The notes beneath the pieces are model-generated. The model saw only the letters and a list, made by a program, of their open reading frames with translations, was not told the origin of the DNA and did not search any database. A stretch of 11,952 nt of DNA from Planctomycetaceae bacterium. GTDB taxonomy: Bacteria > Planctomycetota > UBA1135 > GCA-002686595. The stretch lies in assembly GCA_013360535.1 (NCBI GenBank), contig JABWBL010000059.1, forward strand, positions 1 to 11,952. The letters run 5' to 3'. The position numbers were made by a program, and so were the translations under genes. Positions 1-6,834 of the stretch are shown piece by piece. The number at the start of each line of letters is the position of its first letter. Positions within the stretch are counted from its first letter, which is position 1.

Positions 1-165
1 CGTGATGGCGCGGCGCGCCGCCTCGATCTGGCGCGCGGTGATCCAATGCGAACCCAGCGCCTGCAGGCCGTACTCGCCGAAAGCGATGTCGTTGCCCCGT
101 TTGGACTTGCCTTTGAGGCGTCCCCGCTGGGCTTTGCGGTATTTGACTCGTGTGGGCATCAGCAT
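1..165 (-). CDS. rplP: 50S ribosomal protein L16, N-terminal 55 residues (runs off the left edge)
   Basis: L16 is a core protein of the large ribosomal subunit near the A site and peptidyl-transferase centre. Reading the minus strand from ATG at 165, the protein begins [19 protein letters not shown] and later shows [10 protein letters not shown] and [13 protein letters not shown], all hallmarks of bacterial L16. The family is about 136-140 residues, so only the first 40% is present and the rest lies left of the window. A purine-rich AAGAAGGA sits 6-7 bases before the ATG and acts as the ribosome binding site. An in-frame second ATG (159) is possible, but MLMP- and MLxP-type starts are normal for this family. 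The preceding reading frame stops one base upstream (TGATATG), as expected inside an S10-type ribosomal operon. The gene points away from everything else in the window. Confidence 0.93.
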   Translation of the reverse strand, partial: MLMPTRVKYRKAQRGRLKGKSKRGNDIAFGEYGLQALGSHWITARQIEAARRAIT

Positions 166-166
166 A

Positions 167-256
167 TCAGTGATCCTTCTTTTCCGCTTCCGGAATCGCG
201 GCGGCGGGCTCCGAAGGAACGGCGGCGCTCAACGCCTCCGCCTTCAGCCGGCCTTC
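167..256 (-). CDS. rpsC: probable C-terminal tail of ribosomal protein S3, 5'-truncated at a junction
   Basis: On the minus strand a reading frame ends with TGA at 169-167, one base before the L16 start. Its last residues are a charged, alanine/glutamate-rich tail ending IPEAEKKDH. In the conserved S10 operon rpsC lies directly before rplP, and S3 proteins often carry a variable, low-complexity C-terminal tail, so this is most simply the end of S3. None of the conserved S3 core motifs (for example the GVKVWI region) is seen further upstream on the minus strand. Instead the DNA turns into a tricorn protease gene on the opposite strand from about position 260. The upstream boundary given here is therefore approximate. 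Identification rests on position and spacing rather than on recognisable S3 motifs. Confidence 0.45.
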   Translation of the reverse strand, partial: EGRLKAEALSAAVPSEPAAAIPEAEKKDH

Positions 257-259
257 CTC

Positions 260-1048
260 GGCCGCGCGGGGCGCGCGACGGAGCTCGTGCTCAACCAGGC
301 GCCGCTCAAGGACGGCAACGAGCGCCGCCTCGTCGTCGTGCCGATCGACTCCGAAGGTGCGCTGCGTTACCGCGACTGGGTCGAGGCGCGCGCGAAGCGT
401 GTCGACGAGCTCTCGGGCGGACGCGTCGGCTACGTGCACGTGCCCGACACCGCGACCGAGGGCCGGCGCGAACTGTTCAGCCAGTTCGCGAGCATGCACC
501 ACAAGGACGCGCTCGTGATCGACGAGCGCTGGAACTCCGGCGGTTGGTTCCCCAACCCGTTCGTCGAGCTGCTCGGCCGCAAGCGCACGAACTTCTGGGC
601 CTCGCGTGGCAACGAGGACTGGATCACGCCGGAATTCGCGCACCACGGGCCCAAGTGCCTGCTGATCAACGGGCCCTCGGGCTCGGGCGGCGACATGTTC
701 CCGTACCTGTTCCGGCAGGCGGGGCTGGGCAAGCTGATCGGCCGTCGCACGTGGGGCGGGCTGGTCGGCATCCGCGGCGAGCCGCCGCTCGTCGACGGCA
801 CGTCGGTCAGCGTGCCGAGCTTCGGCTTCTACGAGCTCGACGGCACGTGGGGCGTCGAGGGCTACGGCGTCCCGCCCGACATCGAGGTGATCGACGACCC
901 GGCGCTGATGGTGCACGGCGAGGACCCGCAGCTCGAGGCCGCGGTGCGCCATCTCCTGGGTGAGCTCGAGAGCTTCGAGTTCCTCCGCCCGCGCCGTCCC
1001 ACCGGCCCCGACCGCCGTGGATCCGGCGTCACGCCGCAGGATCGTTAG
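260..1048 (+). pseudogene. tricorn-like protease, C-terminal fragment (N-terminus missing)
   Basis: This is the end of the PDZ domain and the C2 catalytic domain of a tricorn-type serine protease (peptidase family S41). Similarity to the complete tricorn at 8615-11884 begins at GRAGRATELVL (from 260), matching HRAGHALELTV there, and continues through LSGGRVGYVHVPD, DERWNSGG and RTWGGLVGI to the stop at 1046-1048. The nucleophile region is GPSGSGGD with the catalytic serine at codon 683-685. The partner glutamate is in VEGYGV at codon 857-859, 58 residues later, the same spacing as in the complete copy. The catalytic histidine domain, both beta-propellers and any signal peptide are absent, and no convincing start codon precedes the fragment. 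The frame is open further left, but that stretch is the antisense of rplP/rpsC. The piece is either a broken gene or half of a gene joined to unrelated DNA during assembly. Alone it should be inactive. Confidence 0.85.
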
Positions 1049-1134
1049 GAAGATTCTTCCCTCCGTACTCGTTGCTCAAGGCCGCATCCGTCCCGCCCCG
1101 ATGGGGGGAAACCCCGCAGGAGCGCCCGCACACC

Positions 1135-1941
1135 ATGTCCCCCAAGCGAACGATGAAGTGGAAGAAGGAACAGGTCGTCATCCTGTGCGGCGGCGAAGGC
1201 ACGCGCCTGCGCGAGGAGACCGAGTTCAAGCCCAAGGCGCTCGTCGAGGTCGGCGGCCGGCCGATCCTGTGGCACCTGATGCGCATCTACTATCGCTGGG
1301 GCTACCGGCGCTTCGTGCTGTGCCTCGGCTACAAGGGCGAGCAGATCAAGGACTACTTCCTCAACTACCAGTGGCACGACTCGGACTTCACGCTCGGCCT
1401 CAAGTCGGGCAAGAAGGTGATGCACACCGAGGACGGCGACATCGAGGACTGGGAGATCACGTTCGTCGAGACGGGCGCGAAGACGCAGACCGGCGGGCGG
1501 CTCTTCCGCGCGCGCGAGTACATCGAGACGCCGACGTTCCTGTTCAACTACTGCGACGGGCTCTCGGACATCAACCTCGACCGGCTCGTCGCGCACCACA
1601 AGAAGCTCGGCAAGCTCGCGACGCTGACGGGCTTCCACCCGCGCTCGCGCTATGGCGAGGTGTCGGTGGACGAGCGTGGCATGGTCACGCACTTCCAGGA
1701 GAAGCCGATGATGAACTCGCTGACCAGCGGGGGCTTCTTCGTGATGCAGAAGGGCGTGTTCGACTACCTCGATCCCGAGTGCATCCTCGAGACCGGGCCG
1801 CTAGACCAGATGAGCAAGGACCGCGAGCTCGCGCTGTACCAGCACGACGGCTTCTGGTTCTCGATGGACACGTACAAGGAGGCGCTCACGCTCAACGAGC
1901 TGTGGGCCAAGGGCAACGCACCGTGGAAGGTCTGGCCGTGA
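1135..1941 (+). CDS. rfbF: glucose-1-phosphate cytidylyltransferase
   Basis: RfbF joins CTP and glucose-1-phosphate to give CDP-glucose and pyrophosphate, the entry step to CDP-deoxysugars of surface polysaccharides; it acts in the cytosol. The 268-residue product has the nucleotidyltransferase signature LCGGEGTRLREET (17-29), then FKPKALVEVGGRPILWH. It also carries the cytidylyltransferase-specific features TGGRL (119-123), FQEKP (187-191), GFW..MDT (239-246) and the C-terminal APWKVW (262-267). Family members are about 257 residues, so the gene is complete. The usual GDG metal-binding motif reads CDG (140-142); the aspartate is kept. ATG 1135 is chosen because AGGAG lies 12 bases upstream; ATG 1153 is an alternative that would remove six residues. 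The stop overlaps the GTG of the following dehydratase. The enzyme assignment is strong, while CTP specificity is inferred from family resemblance. Confidence 0.9.
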   Translation: MSPKRTMKWKKEQVVILCGGEGTRLREETEFKPKALVEVGGRPILWHLMRIYYRWGYRRFVLCLGYKGEQIKDYFLNYQWHDSDFTLGLKSGKKVMHTEDGDIEDWEITFVETGAKTQTGGRLFRAREYIETPTFLFNYCDGLSDINLDRLVAHHKKLGKLATLTGFHPRSRYGEVSVDERGMVTHFQEKPMMNSLTSGGFFVMQKGVFDYLDPECILETGPLDQMSKDRELALYQHDGFWFSMDTYKEALTLNELWAKGNAPWKVWP

Positions 1942-2921
1942 GCCACTGGAAGTCGACCAGCGTTCTCGTCACCGGAGCGAGCGGGCTGCTCGGCAGCGCG
2001 CTGTGCGAGGAGCTCGTCGCGCGCGGGGCGCTCGTCACTTGCCTCGTGCGCGACTGGGTGCCGCAGTCGCGGCTGCTCGGCACGGCGCTGATGGACCGCT
2101 GCAACATCGTGCGCGGCGAGCTCGAGGACCACGAGACGGTCCTGCGCACGCTCAACGAGTACGAGGTCAACACCGTCTTCCACCTCGGCGCGCAGACGAT
2201 CGTCGGCACGGCGAGCCGCTCGCCGCTCTCGACCTTCGAGGCCAACATCAAGGGCACGTGGGTGCTGCTCGAGGCCTGCCGCCAGCTGCCGCGCCTCGTC
2301 AAGCGCGTGCTCGTCGCCTCGAGCGACAAGGCCTACGGCTCGCACGACAAGCTGCCCTACACCGAGGACGCGCCGCTCGTCGGCCGCTTCCCGTATGACG
2401 TATCGAAGTCCTGCGCGGACCTGATCTGCACGAGCTACTTCCACACCTACCGCCTGCCGGTCGCGATCACGCGCTGCGGCAATCTCTACGGCGCCGGCGA
2501 CCTCAACTGGAACCGCCTGATCCCCGGCACGATCCGCAGCCTCGCGCGCGGCGAGCGCCCGCTCGTGCGCTCCGACGGCTCGTTCGTGCGCGACTACTTC
2601 TACGTGCGCGACGCGGTCGAGGCCTACCTCGCGCTGGCCGAGCGCCTCGGCGAGCCGCGCTTCCACGGCGAGGCCTTCAACTTCGGCACCGAGGAGCCCA
2701 AGTCCGTGCTCGAGATCGTCGCGTTGCTGCGCGAGGCGATGGGCCGCAAGGACCTCGAGCCCGTGATCCAGAACGAAGCGAGCCACGAGATCCCGCGCCA
2801 GTTCCTCGACTGCACGAAGGCGCGCGCCTGGCTCGACTGGCACCCGCGCCGCACGCTCGCGCAGGGCCTCGCCGAGACGATCCCCTGGTACCTCGCGAAC
2901 CTGCAGGGCCGCGCGGAGTGA
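1938..2921 (+). CDS. rfbG: NDP-sugar 4,6-dehydratase, CDP-glucose 4,6-dehydratase type
   Basis: This extended short-chain dehydrogenase/reductase (327 residues) probably converts CDP-glucose to CDP-4-keto-6-deoxyglucose using a bound NAD. The Rossmann motif TGASGLLG is at 12-19. SSDKAYG (128-134) carries the active-site Ser/Asp region of 4,6-dehydratases, and the catalytic Y153xxxK157 is in YDVSK. Later motifs RCGNLYGAGDLNWNRLIPG, SFVRDYFYVRDAV and WHPRRTL are typical of the CDP-glucose dehydratase group. The start is GTG 1938, whose bases overlap the rfbF stop (GTGA); no ATG lies near the beginning of the fold. The overlap implies translational coupling with rfbF, which supports CDP-glucose as substrate. 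At 327 residues it is shorter than enteric RfbG (about 360), and GASGLLG replaces the enteric GHTGFKG, so a GDP- or dTDP-sugar substrate or an epimerase activity cannot be ruled out from sequence alone. Confidence 0.82.
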   Translation: MSHWKSTSVLVTGASGLLGSALCEELVARGALVTCLVRDWVPQSRLLGTALMDRCNIVRGELEDHETVLRTLNEYEVNTVFHLGAQTIVGTASRSPLSTFEANIKGTWVLLEACRQLPRLVKRVLVASSDKAYGSHDKLPYTEDAPLVGRFPYDVSKSCADLICTSYFHTYRLPVAITRCGNLYGAGDLNWNRLIPGTIRSLARGERPLVRSDGSFVRDYFYVRDAVEAYLALAERLGEPRFHGEAFNFGTEEPKSVLEIVALLREAMGRKDLEPVIQNEASHEIPRQFLDCTKARAWLDWHPRRTLAQGLAETIPWYLANLQGRAE

Positions 2922-2979
2922 CAGCGGAGCCTTCATCGCCCATCGATCGAGACGACATCCGCGCCACCGCAACTCCGGC

Positions 2980-3207
2980 ATGAGCTCCCCGCGCTTCACT
3001 TGGGGGGACTTGGTCGTCGTGAACGCCTCCGCGCCCGCGCGTTTCCGTCCGGGAGCGGCGGCTTCGGTCGTCGGCGTGTTGGAAGTCGTTCCAAGGCTCG
3101 CAGCCGAGCTCGGGACTCCCGTCGGCTCCATCGTCTACACCCTCGAGTTCAGCGATGGCTCCGACGCGCAGGTGGCCGAGGACCTGCTCGAACGCGTCGA
3201 AGCGTGA
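2980..3207 (+). CDS. small conserved-looking protein of unknown function
   Basis: This 75-residue protein begins MSSPRFTWGDLVVV and ends with EFSDGSDAQVAEDLLERVEA. I do not recognise a named family. The pattern of a short beta-strand start (WGDLVVVN), a proline/arginine turn (FRPGAAASVVG), then IVYTLEFSDG and a final acidic helix suggests a small beta-barrel, SH3/KOW-like fold of the kind found in small accessory proteins. This is a fold guess only. There is no signal peptide, membrane segment or cysteine pair. It starts 58 bases after rfbG and lies on the same strand, so it may belong to that transcript. No clear Shine-Dalgarno sequence is visible before ATG 2980. Support comes from protein-like composition and a sensible start and stop. 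A chance frame in GC-rich DNA is still possible. Confidence 0.55.
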   Translation: MSSPRFTWGDLVVVNASAPARFRPGAAASVVGVLEVVPRLAAELGTPVGSIVYTLEFSDGSDAQVAEDLLERVEA

Positions 3208-3233
3208 CGCGACCGAGGCACCCGCTCGACGTC

Positions 3234-3255
3234 GGACTTCACAATCGTGAAGTTC
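3234..3255. terminator. small hairpin after the rfbFG-small gene group, possible weak terminator
   Basis: The arms ACTTCAC (3236-3242) and GTGAAGT (3247-3253) pair perfectly around the loop AATC, and a G-T and a G-C pair extend the stem to 9 bp. It lies 27 bases after the stop of the small gene and is followed only by TT, not a T-tract. It could be a weak terminator or an operator-like inverted repeat. This patch is less GC-rich than its surroundings. Confidence 0.3.
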
Positions 3256-3284
3256 CGCGCGCTGTTGGAGCGGGCGCGTCTGTG

Positions 3285-3308
3285 GGAAGTCGAATTCGAC
3301 GGAAGTCG
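3285..3308. promoter_or_regulatory. 12-bp perfect palindrome flanked by GGAAGTCG direct repeats
   Basis: GTCGAATTCGAC (3289-3300) is its own reverse complement. GGAAGTCG occurs at 3285-3292 and again at 3301-3308, exactly 16 bases apart, and an inverted GACTTC lies at 3235-3240. The cluster is in the 277-base non-coding gap before the first radical SAM gene (3485) and is AT-richer than its surroundings. This is a plausible binding site for a dimeric regulator of the downstream five genes. No matching -35/-10 pair is evident, so it is a pattern-based guess. The rest of the gap, 3309-3484, shows no gene or other signal that I can support. Confidence 0.25.
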
Positions 3309-3484
3309 GAGAGGGCGTGGCGCCGCAGGAGCTGCGGGCGGCGGGTAGGATCTCCCTTCGCGCCAGCCGCCTCCCCCGCGGGCTGGGCCGTCGTGCGGCT
3401 CCAGCGCCGCCCGCGGTGAACCCGAAAAAGGGGGAACTCGCCGCCGGTCCCGCCCCGACGATCCCCCTGCTCGCAACTCTCCCC

Positions 3485-5527
3485 ATGCGCGTCTATCTGG
3501 CCGACCTCGGCCACAACCTGCTCACCAAGAGCTCCGACGTCTACCCGCTCGGCGTCGCGAACCTCGCGACGTTCGCGCAGGCAAAGCTGCCCGAGCTCGG
3601 GCTCGAAGTCTCCATCTTCCGTGAGCCGCAGGATCTCAAGCGCGCGCTCGACGCGGGCGCGCCGGACGTGCTCGGGCTCTCGAACTACGCGTGGAACGAG
3701 GAGCTCTCGAACCACTTCGCGCAGTACGCGAAGGAGCGCTCGAGCTCGACGCTGGTCGCGATGGGCGGACCCAACTATCCGCTCGTCGACGCCGTGCGCG
3801 CGGAATTCCTGCGCGGGCTGCCGGCGGTCGACGTGTACATCGACGGGCCGACCTACGAGGGTGAGACCGCGTTCGTGAACCTGCTGCGGCGCTTCGCGGA
3901 GTCGAAGCGGCGCATCGGCGGCCTGCACGAGGGCGCGGTGCCCGGTGTCGACTGGTTCGACCACGCGCACGCGACGTTCCACCGTGGCGGCGAGGTCGAG
4001 CGCATCCGCGACCTCGACGAGATCCCCAGCCCCTACTTCGCGGGCCTGATGGATCCGTACCTGAAGACGGGCTACTTCCCGATGCTGCAGATCGCGCGCG
4101 GGTGCCCGTTCACCTGCGCCTTCTGCAACTCCGGCGTGCGCTCGAACAGCCGCGTGTTCGCGCACTCGATCGACAACGTCAAGGCGGACCTGCTCTACCT
4201 CGCCGAGCGCGTGAAGCCCGAGACCACGCTGTGCTTCGCCGACGACAACTTCGGCATGTACGAACGCGACGTCGAGCTCGCCGACTACATCGGCTGGCTG
4301 CAGGACCGCTACGGCTGGCCGCGCTACATCCGCACGACGACCGGCAAGAACAAGGGCGAGCGCATCATCCAGGTGATGCGCAAGATCCGCGGCGCGCTGC
4401 CGATGACGGCGGCGGTGCAGTCGATGAACCCGGTCGTGCTGAAGAACATCAAGCGCGACAACATCAAGCTCGAGACCTACCGCGAGATCCAGAAGGAGCT
4501 CGAGGCGCAGGGGATGCAGAGCTACGGCGAGCTGATCCTGTGCCTTCCGGGCGAGAGCCGGCAGAGCTTCCTCAAGGCCGTCAGCGACCTGCTCGACGCC
4601 GGCGCCAAGCGCATCTCGGCGCACCAGCTGATGCTGCTGCACGGGGCCGAGCTCGCCAACCCCGACGAGCGCTCGAAGTTCGGCTTCGACACGCGCTTCC
4701 GCGTCGTGGCGCGCAACATCGGCGACTACACCGGAGAGCCGATCATCGAGGTCGAGGAGATGGTCGTCGCGACGCCCGACTTCAGCTTCGCCGACTACCT
4801 CGACACGCGCGTCTTCCACCTGCTGCTCACGATCTTCCACTACGAGGGCAACTACGACGAGCCGTTCGAGTTCGCGCGCGCGCACGGCCTCAAGCCGTTC
4901 GACCTCGTGATGCACCTGCAGTCGCTCCTGCCGCAGGCGCCGGCGGCCTTCGCCAAGGTGCTCGCGGACTTCGTCACCGAAAGCCAGCAGGAGATCTTCC
5001 GCACGCGCGAGGAATGCCTCGCGTGGGCCAAGGCGCACTACGCCGAGCTCGTCGAAGGAACGCTCGGCGGCAACCTGCTCTCGAAGTACTCGATGCTCGG
5101 GCGCTTCTACGCCACGCACGAGTCGCTCGCCTTCCTCAAGGCGGGCATCGAGAGCGCGCTCGCCGCCCGCGGCACCCCGTTCGAGCCGCGCGAGCTCGCC
5201 AGCGTGTTCGACTACCTCGGCAACGTCGTGCTGCACGTGCCGTTCGCACGGACGACGGAGGAGCGCCGCACCTGGCGCTCGGAGTACGACGTCGAGCGCT
5301 GGGCCGAGGCCGGCTACGCGCGCCCGCTGGCGGACTTCCGCCTGCCGGGGGCCCGCGAGTTCGTGGCCGAGTGCTCACCCACGGTGCACGCGCTGATCCA
5401 GACCAAGGTCGGAACCTTCGGCGAGCACGCCTCGGGCCTGGGGAAGTTCACGCGGACGATGTTCGCGCGCGACCTGCGCCGTAGGATCTTGGCGTCCGGC
5501 GCCGCGACTGGCGCCGCGTCCGCGTAG
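3485..5527 (+). CDS. B12-binding-fold radical SAM protein with a long C-terminal extension
   Basis: A 680-residue enzyme of the cobalamin-domain radical SAM class. Residues 1 to about 180 look like a B12-binding fold: MRVYLADLGHN, YPLGVANLATFAQ (20-32), VAMGGPNYPL (91-100) and GPTYEGETAF (121-130), which resembles the usual GEGE corner. There is no DxHxxG, so any cobalamin would bind without a histidine ligand. The radical SAM core carries C207xxxC211xxC214 in ARGCPFTCAFCNSG for the 4Fe-4S cluster, then FADDNFGM and LILCLPGES strands of the barrel up to about residue 415. The last 250 or so residues match no family I recognise and are mostly helical. ATG 3485 is chosen because the B12 fold starts there, although no good ribosome site precedes it and the frame is open upstream to 3317. 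The stop abuts the next ATG (TAGATG). The substrate is unknown; neighbours suggest a sugar, glycan or lipid. Confidence 0.82.
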   Translation: MRVYLADLGHNLLTKSSDVYPLGVANLATFAQAKLPELGLEVSIFREPQDLKRALDAGAPDVLGLSNYAWNEELSNHFAQYAKERSSSTLVAMGGPNYPLVDAVRAEFLRGLPAVDVYIDGPTYEGETAFVNLLRRFAESKRRIGGLHEGAVPGVDWFDHAHATFHRGGEVERIRDLDEIPSPYFAGLMDPYLKTGYFPMLQIARGCPFTCAFCNSGVRSNSRVFAHSIDNVKADLLYLAERVKPETTLCFADDNFGMYERDVELADYIGWLQDRYGWPRYIRTTTGKNKGERIIQVMRKIRGALPMTAAVQSMNPVVLKNIKRDNIKLETYREIQKELEAQGMQSYGELILCLPGESRQSFLKAVSDLLDAGAKRISAHQLMLLHGAELANPDERSKFGFDTRFRVVARNIGDYTGEPIIEVEEMVVATPDFSFADYLDTRVFHLLLTIFHYEGNYDEPFEFARAHGLKPFDLVMHLQSLLPQAPAAFAKVLADFVTESQQEIFRTREECLAWAKAHYAELVEGTLGGNLLSKYSMLGRFYATHESLAFLKAGIESALAARGTPFEPRELASVFDYLGNVVLHVPFARTTEERRTWRSEYDVERWAEAGYARPLADFRLPGAREFVAECSPTVHALIQTKVGTFGEHASGLGKFTRTMFARDLRRRILASGAATGAASA

Positions 5528-6310
5528 ATGAGCCTCCCTCGCCCCGAGTTCTCGCTGGTCGTGCCCTGCTACAACGAGCAGGAGTCGATCCCGTTCACGA
5601 TCCCGCCGCTGTGCACGGCCTTCGAGAAGGCCGGCATCACGTTCGAGCTGATCGGCGTCGACAACGGCTCGCGCGACCGCACCGGCGAGATCCTCGACGG
5701 TTTCGCGGCCAAGGGACTGCCGGTGCGCAAGGTGCGCGTCGACGTCAACGAAGGCTACGGCTGGGGCATCCTGTGCGGGCTGCGCGAGGCGCGCGGCGAA
5801 TGGGTCGGCATGATCCCCTGCGACGGGCAGGTCGATCCCGAGGACGTGGTCAAGCTCTTCGAGAGCGTGCGCTACTCCGACGGCAAGGTCATCGGCAAGG
5901 TGCGGCGGCGCTTCCGGCTCGACGGCTTCCTGCGCAAGGTCGTGTCGGTCGGCTACAACGTGCTCGTGTTCGCGTTGTGGCCGGGACTGGGCTCGATCGA
6001 CGTCAACGGCAGCCCGAAGATCCTGCACCGCGACGTGCTGCAGCGGCTCGACCTGCAGTCCAAGCGCTGGTTCCTCGATCCCGAGCTGATGATCAAGGCG
6101 CACTACCTCGGCGTGCGCGTGATCGAGGTCAACGTGTTCGCGCGCATGCGCGGCCACGGGCTGAGCCACGTGCGCGCCACGACCTGCTGGGAGTTCTTCA
6201 GCACGCTGATGCGCTACCGCTTCGGGAGCGAGATCGGGCGCTGGCGCGGGAGCGTGAAGCCCTTGCCGGACGGTCCGGTCAGCGTCGCGCCCGAGTACGT
6301 GCCGCGCTGA
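5528..6310 (+). CDS. family 2 glycosyltransferase, polyprenyl-phosphate hexose transferase-like
   Basis: This 260-residue GT-A enzyme resembles dolichyl-phosphate mannosyl/glucosyl transferases, which move a hexose from a nucleotide sugar to a polyprenyl phosphate on the inner face of the membrane. SLVVPCYNEQES (9-20) starts the Rossmann-like fold, and IGVDNGSRDRTGEIL (42-56) binds the nucleotide. D99 and D103 in CDGQVDPED take the place of the DxD metal site. A later SIDVNGSPKIL block and RWFLDPELMIKAHYLG give the acceptor-side residues of the family. No C-terminal membrane segments are present, as in the short DPM1-like proteins. Its ATG directly follows the TAG of the radical SAM gene, so translation is probably coupled and the two may act in one pathway. 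Donor and acceptor cannot be told from sequence; a CDP- or other nucleotide sugar is inferred from context. Confidence 0.85.
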   Translation: MSLPRPEFSLVVPCYNEQESIPFTIPPLCTAFEKAGITFELIGVDNGSRDRTGEILDGFAAKGLPVRKVRVDVNEGYGWGILCGLREARGEWVGMIPCDGQVDPEDVVKLFESVRYSDGKVIGKVRRRFRLDGFLRKVVSVGYNVLVFALWPGLGSIDVNGSPKILHRDVLQRLDLQSKRWFLDPELMIKAHYLGVRVIEVNVFARMRGHGLSHVRATTCWEFFSTLMRYRFGSEIGRWRGSVKPLPDGPVSVAPEYVPR

Positions 6311-6336
6311 GGCGTGGCCAGCGAGAGCCGCGCCGC

Positions 6337-6750
6337 ATGGCCGTTTCCAGGTCGCCGATTCCCGCGAGCCGCGCGGCGTCGCTCCTGCTCACCGTGGGTG
6401 CGCTGAACCTCGTGATCACGCTGTTCATCGCGTTGGTCGCGCTCAAGGGCTGGAACCAGCTGCCGGAGCTCGACGTGCGCGTGCGCACGTTCGACGCCGA
6501 GGGCCAGCCCGTCGCGCAGGTCGAGTACAAGGCGCCGCGCGAGCTGGACGACATCACCGACGTGGGGGCGCAGCACGTCGAGCGCCTGCCGGACGGCGCG
6601 CGCGTCGAGCTCGAGATCCCGCGCGCTTCGTTCGAGCGGGCGGTGGCGAACGCGAACCTGCTCAAGCTGTTCCAGCTCGCGGTGCCGCTGTGCGTGTCGG
6701 TGCTGTTCCTCGTCGCGGGCCTGCGCGCGCGGCGCGTCGGGCGTGGCTAG
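6337..6750 (+). CDS. small two-helix membrane protein, unknown function
   Basis: This 137-residue protein has two hydrophobic segments, at about 14-36 (AASLLLTVGALNLVITLF) and 109-130 (LLKLFQLAVPLCVSVLFLVAG). They enclose a polar region of about 70 residues rich in charged residues and short beta-strand patterns (LDVRVRTFDAEGQPVAQVEYKAP). The topology is probably both ends in the cytosol and the central domain outside, given arginines before the first segment and the RARRVGRG end. I recognise no family. ATG 6337 lies 26 bases after the glycosyltransferase stop; the ribosome site is poor. The gene sits between the glycosyltransferase and a second membrane protein, so a role in glycan or lipid assembly at the membrane is a guess from position. 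Confidence 0.6.
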   Translation: MAVSRSPIPASRAASLLLTVGALNLVITLFIALVALKGWNQLPELDVRVRTFDAEGQPVAQVEYKAPRELDDITDVGAQHVERLPDGARVELEIPRASFERAVANANLLKLFQLAVPLCVSVLFLVAGLRARRVGRG

Positions 6751-6834
6751 TTCGCGGCTCGATTCGCGCGACGAAACGAGACGCTTCGGCGGAGTTCGGT
6801 GCCGGATCGCGGCGGCGGGACGACACTCCTCGCC

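Noticed and set aside
167..952. Long open frame on the minus strand (261 codons) opposite the tricorn fragment
   Set aside because: Only the last 30 or so codons are plausible (the tail before rplP). The rest is the antisense of a clear tricorn catalytic domain, and GC-rich DNA leaves such frames open.
1096..1115. Two alternative mini-hairpins (CCCC-GAT-GGGG or GGGG-AAA-CCCC) just before the rfbF ribosome site
   Set aside because: Only four base pairs each in GC-rich DNA; expected by chance and not enough to claim an RNA switch.
3317..3484. Upstream extension of the first radical SAM protein by 56 residues
   Set aside because: The extension is Arg/Ala/Pro-rich with no domain pattern, while the B12 fold starts cleanly at ATG 3485.
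3239..5236. 665-codon minus-strand frame opposite the first radical SAM gene
   Set aside because: Composition typical of antisense shadow; the plus strand has a clear CxxxCxxC radical SAM protein.
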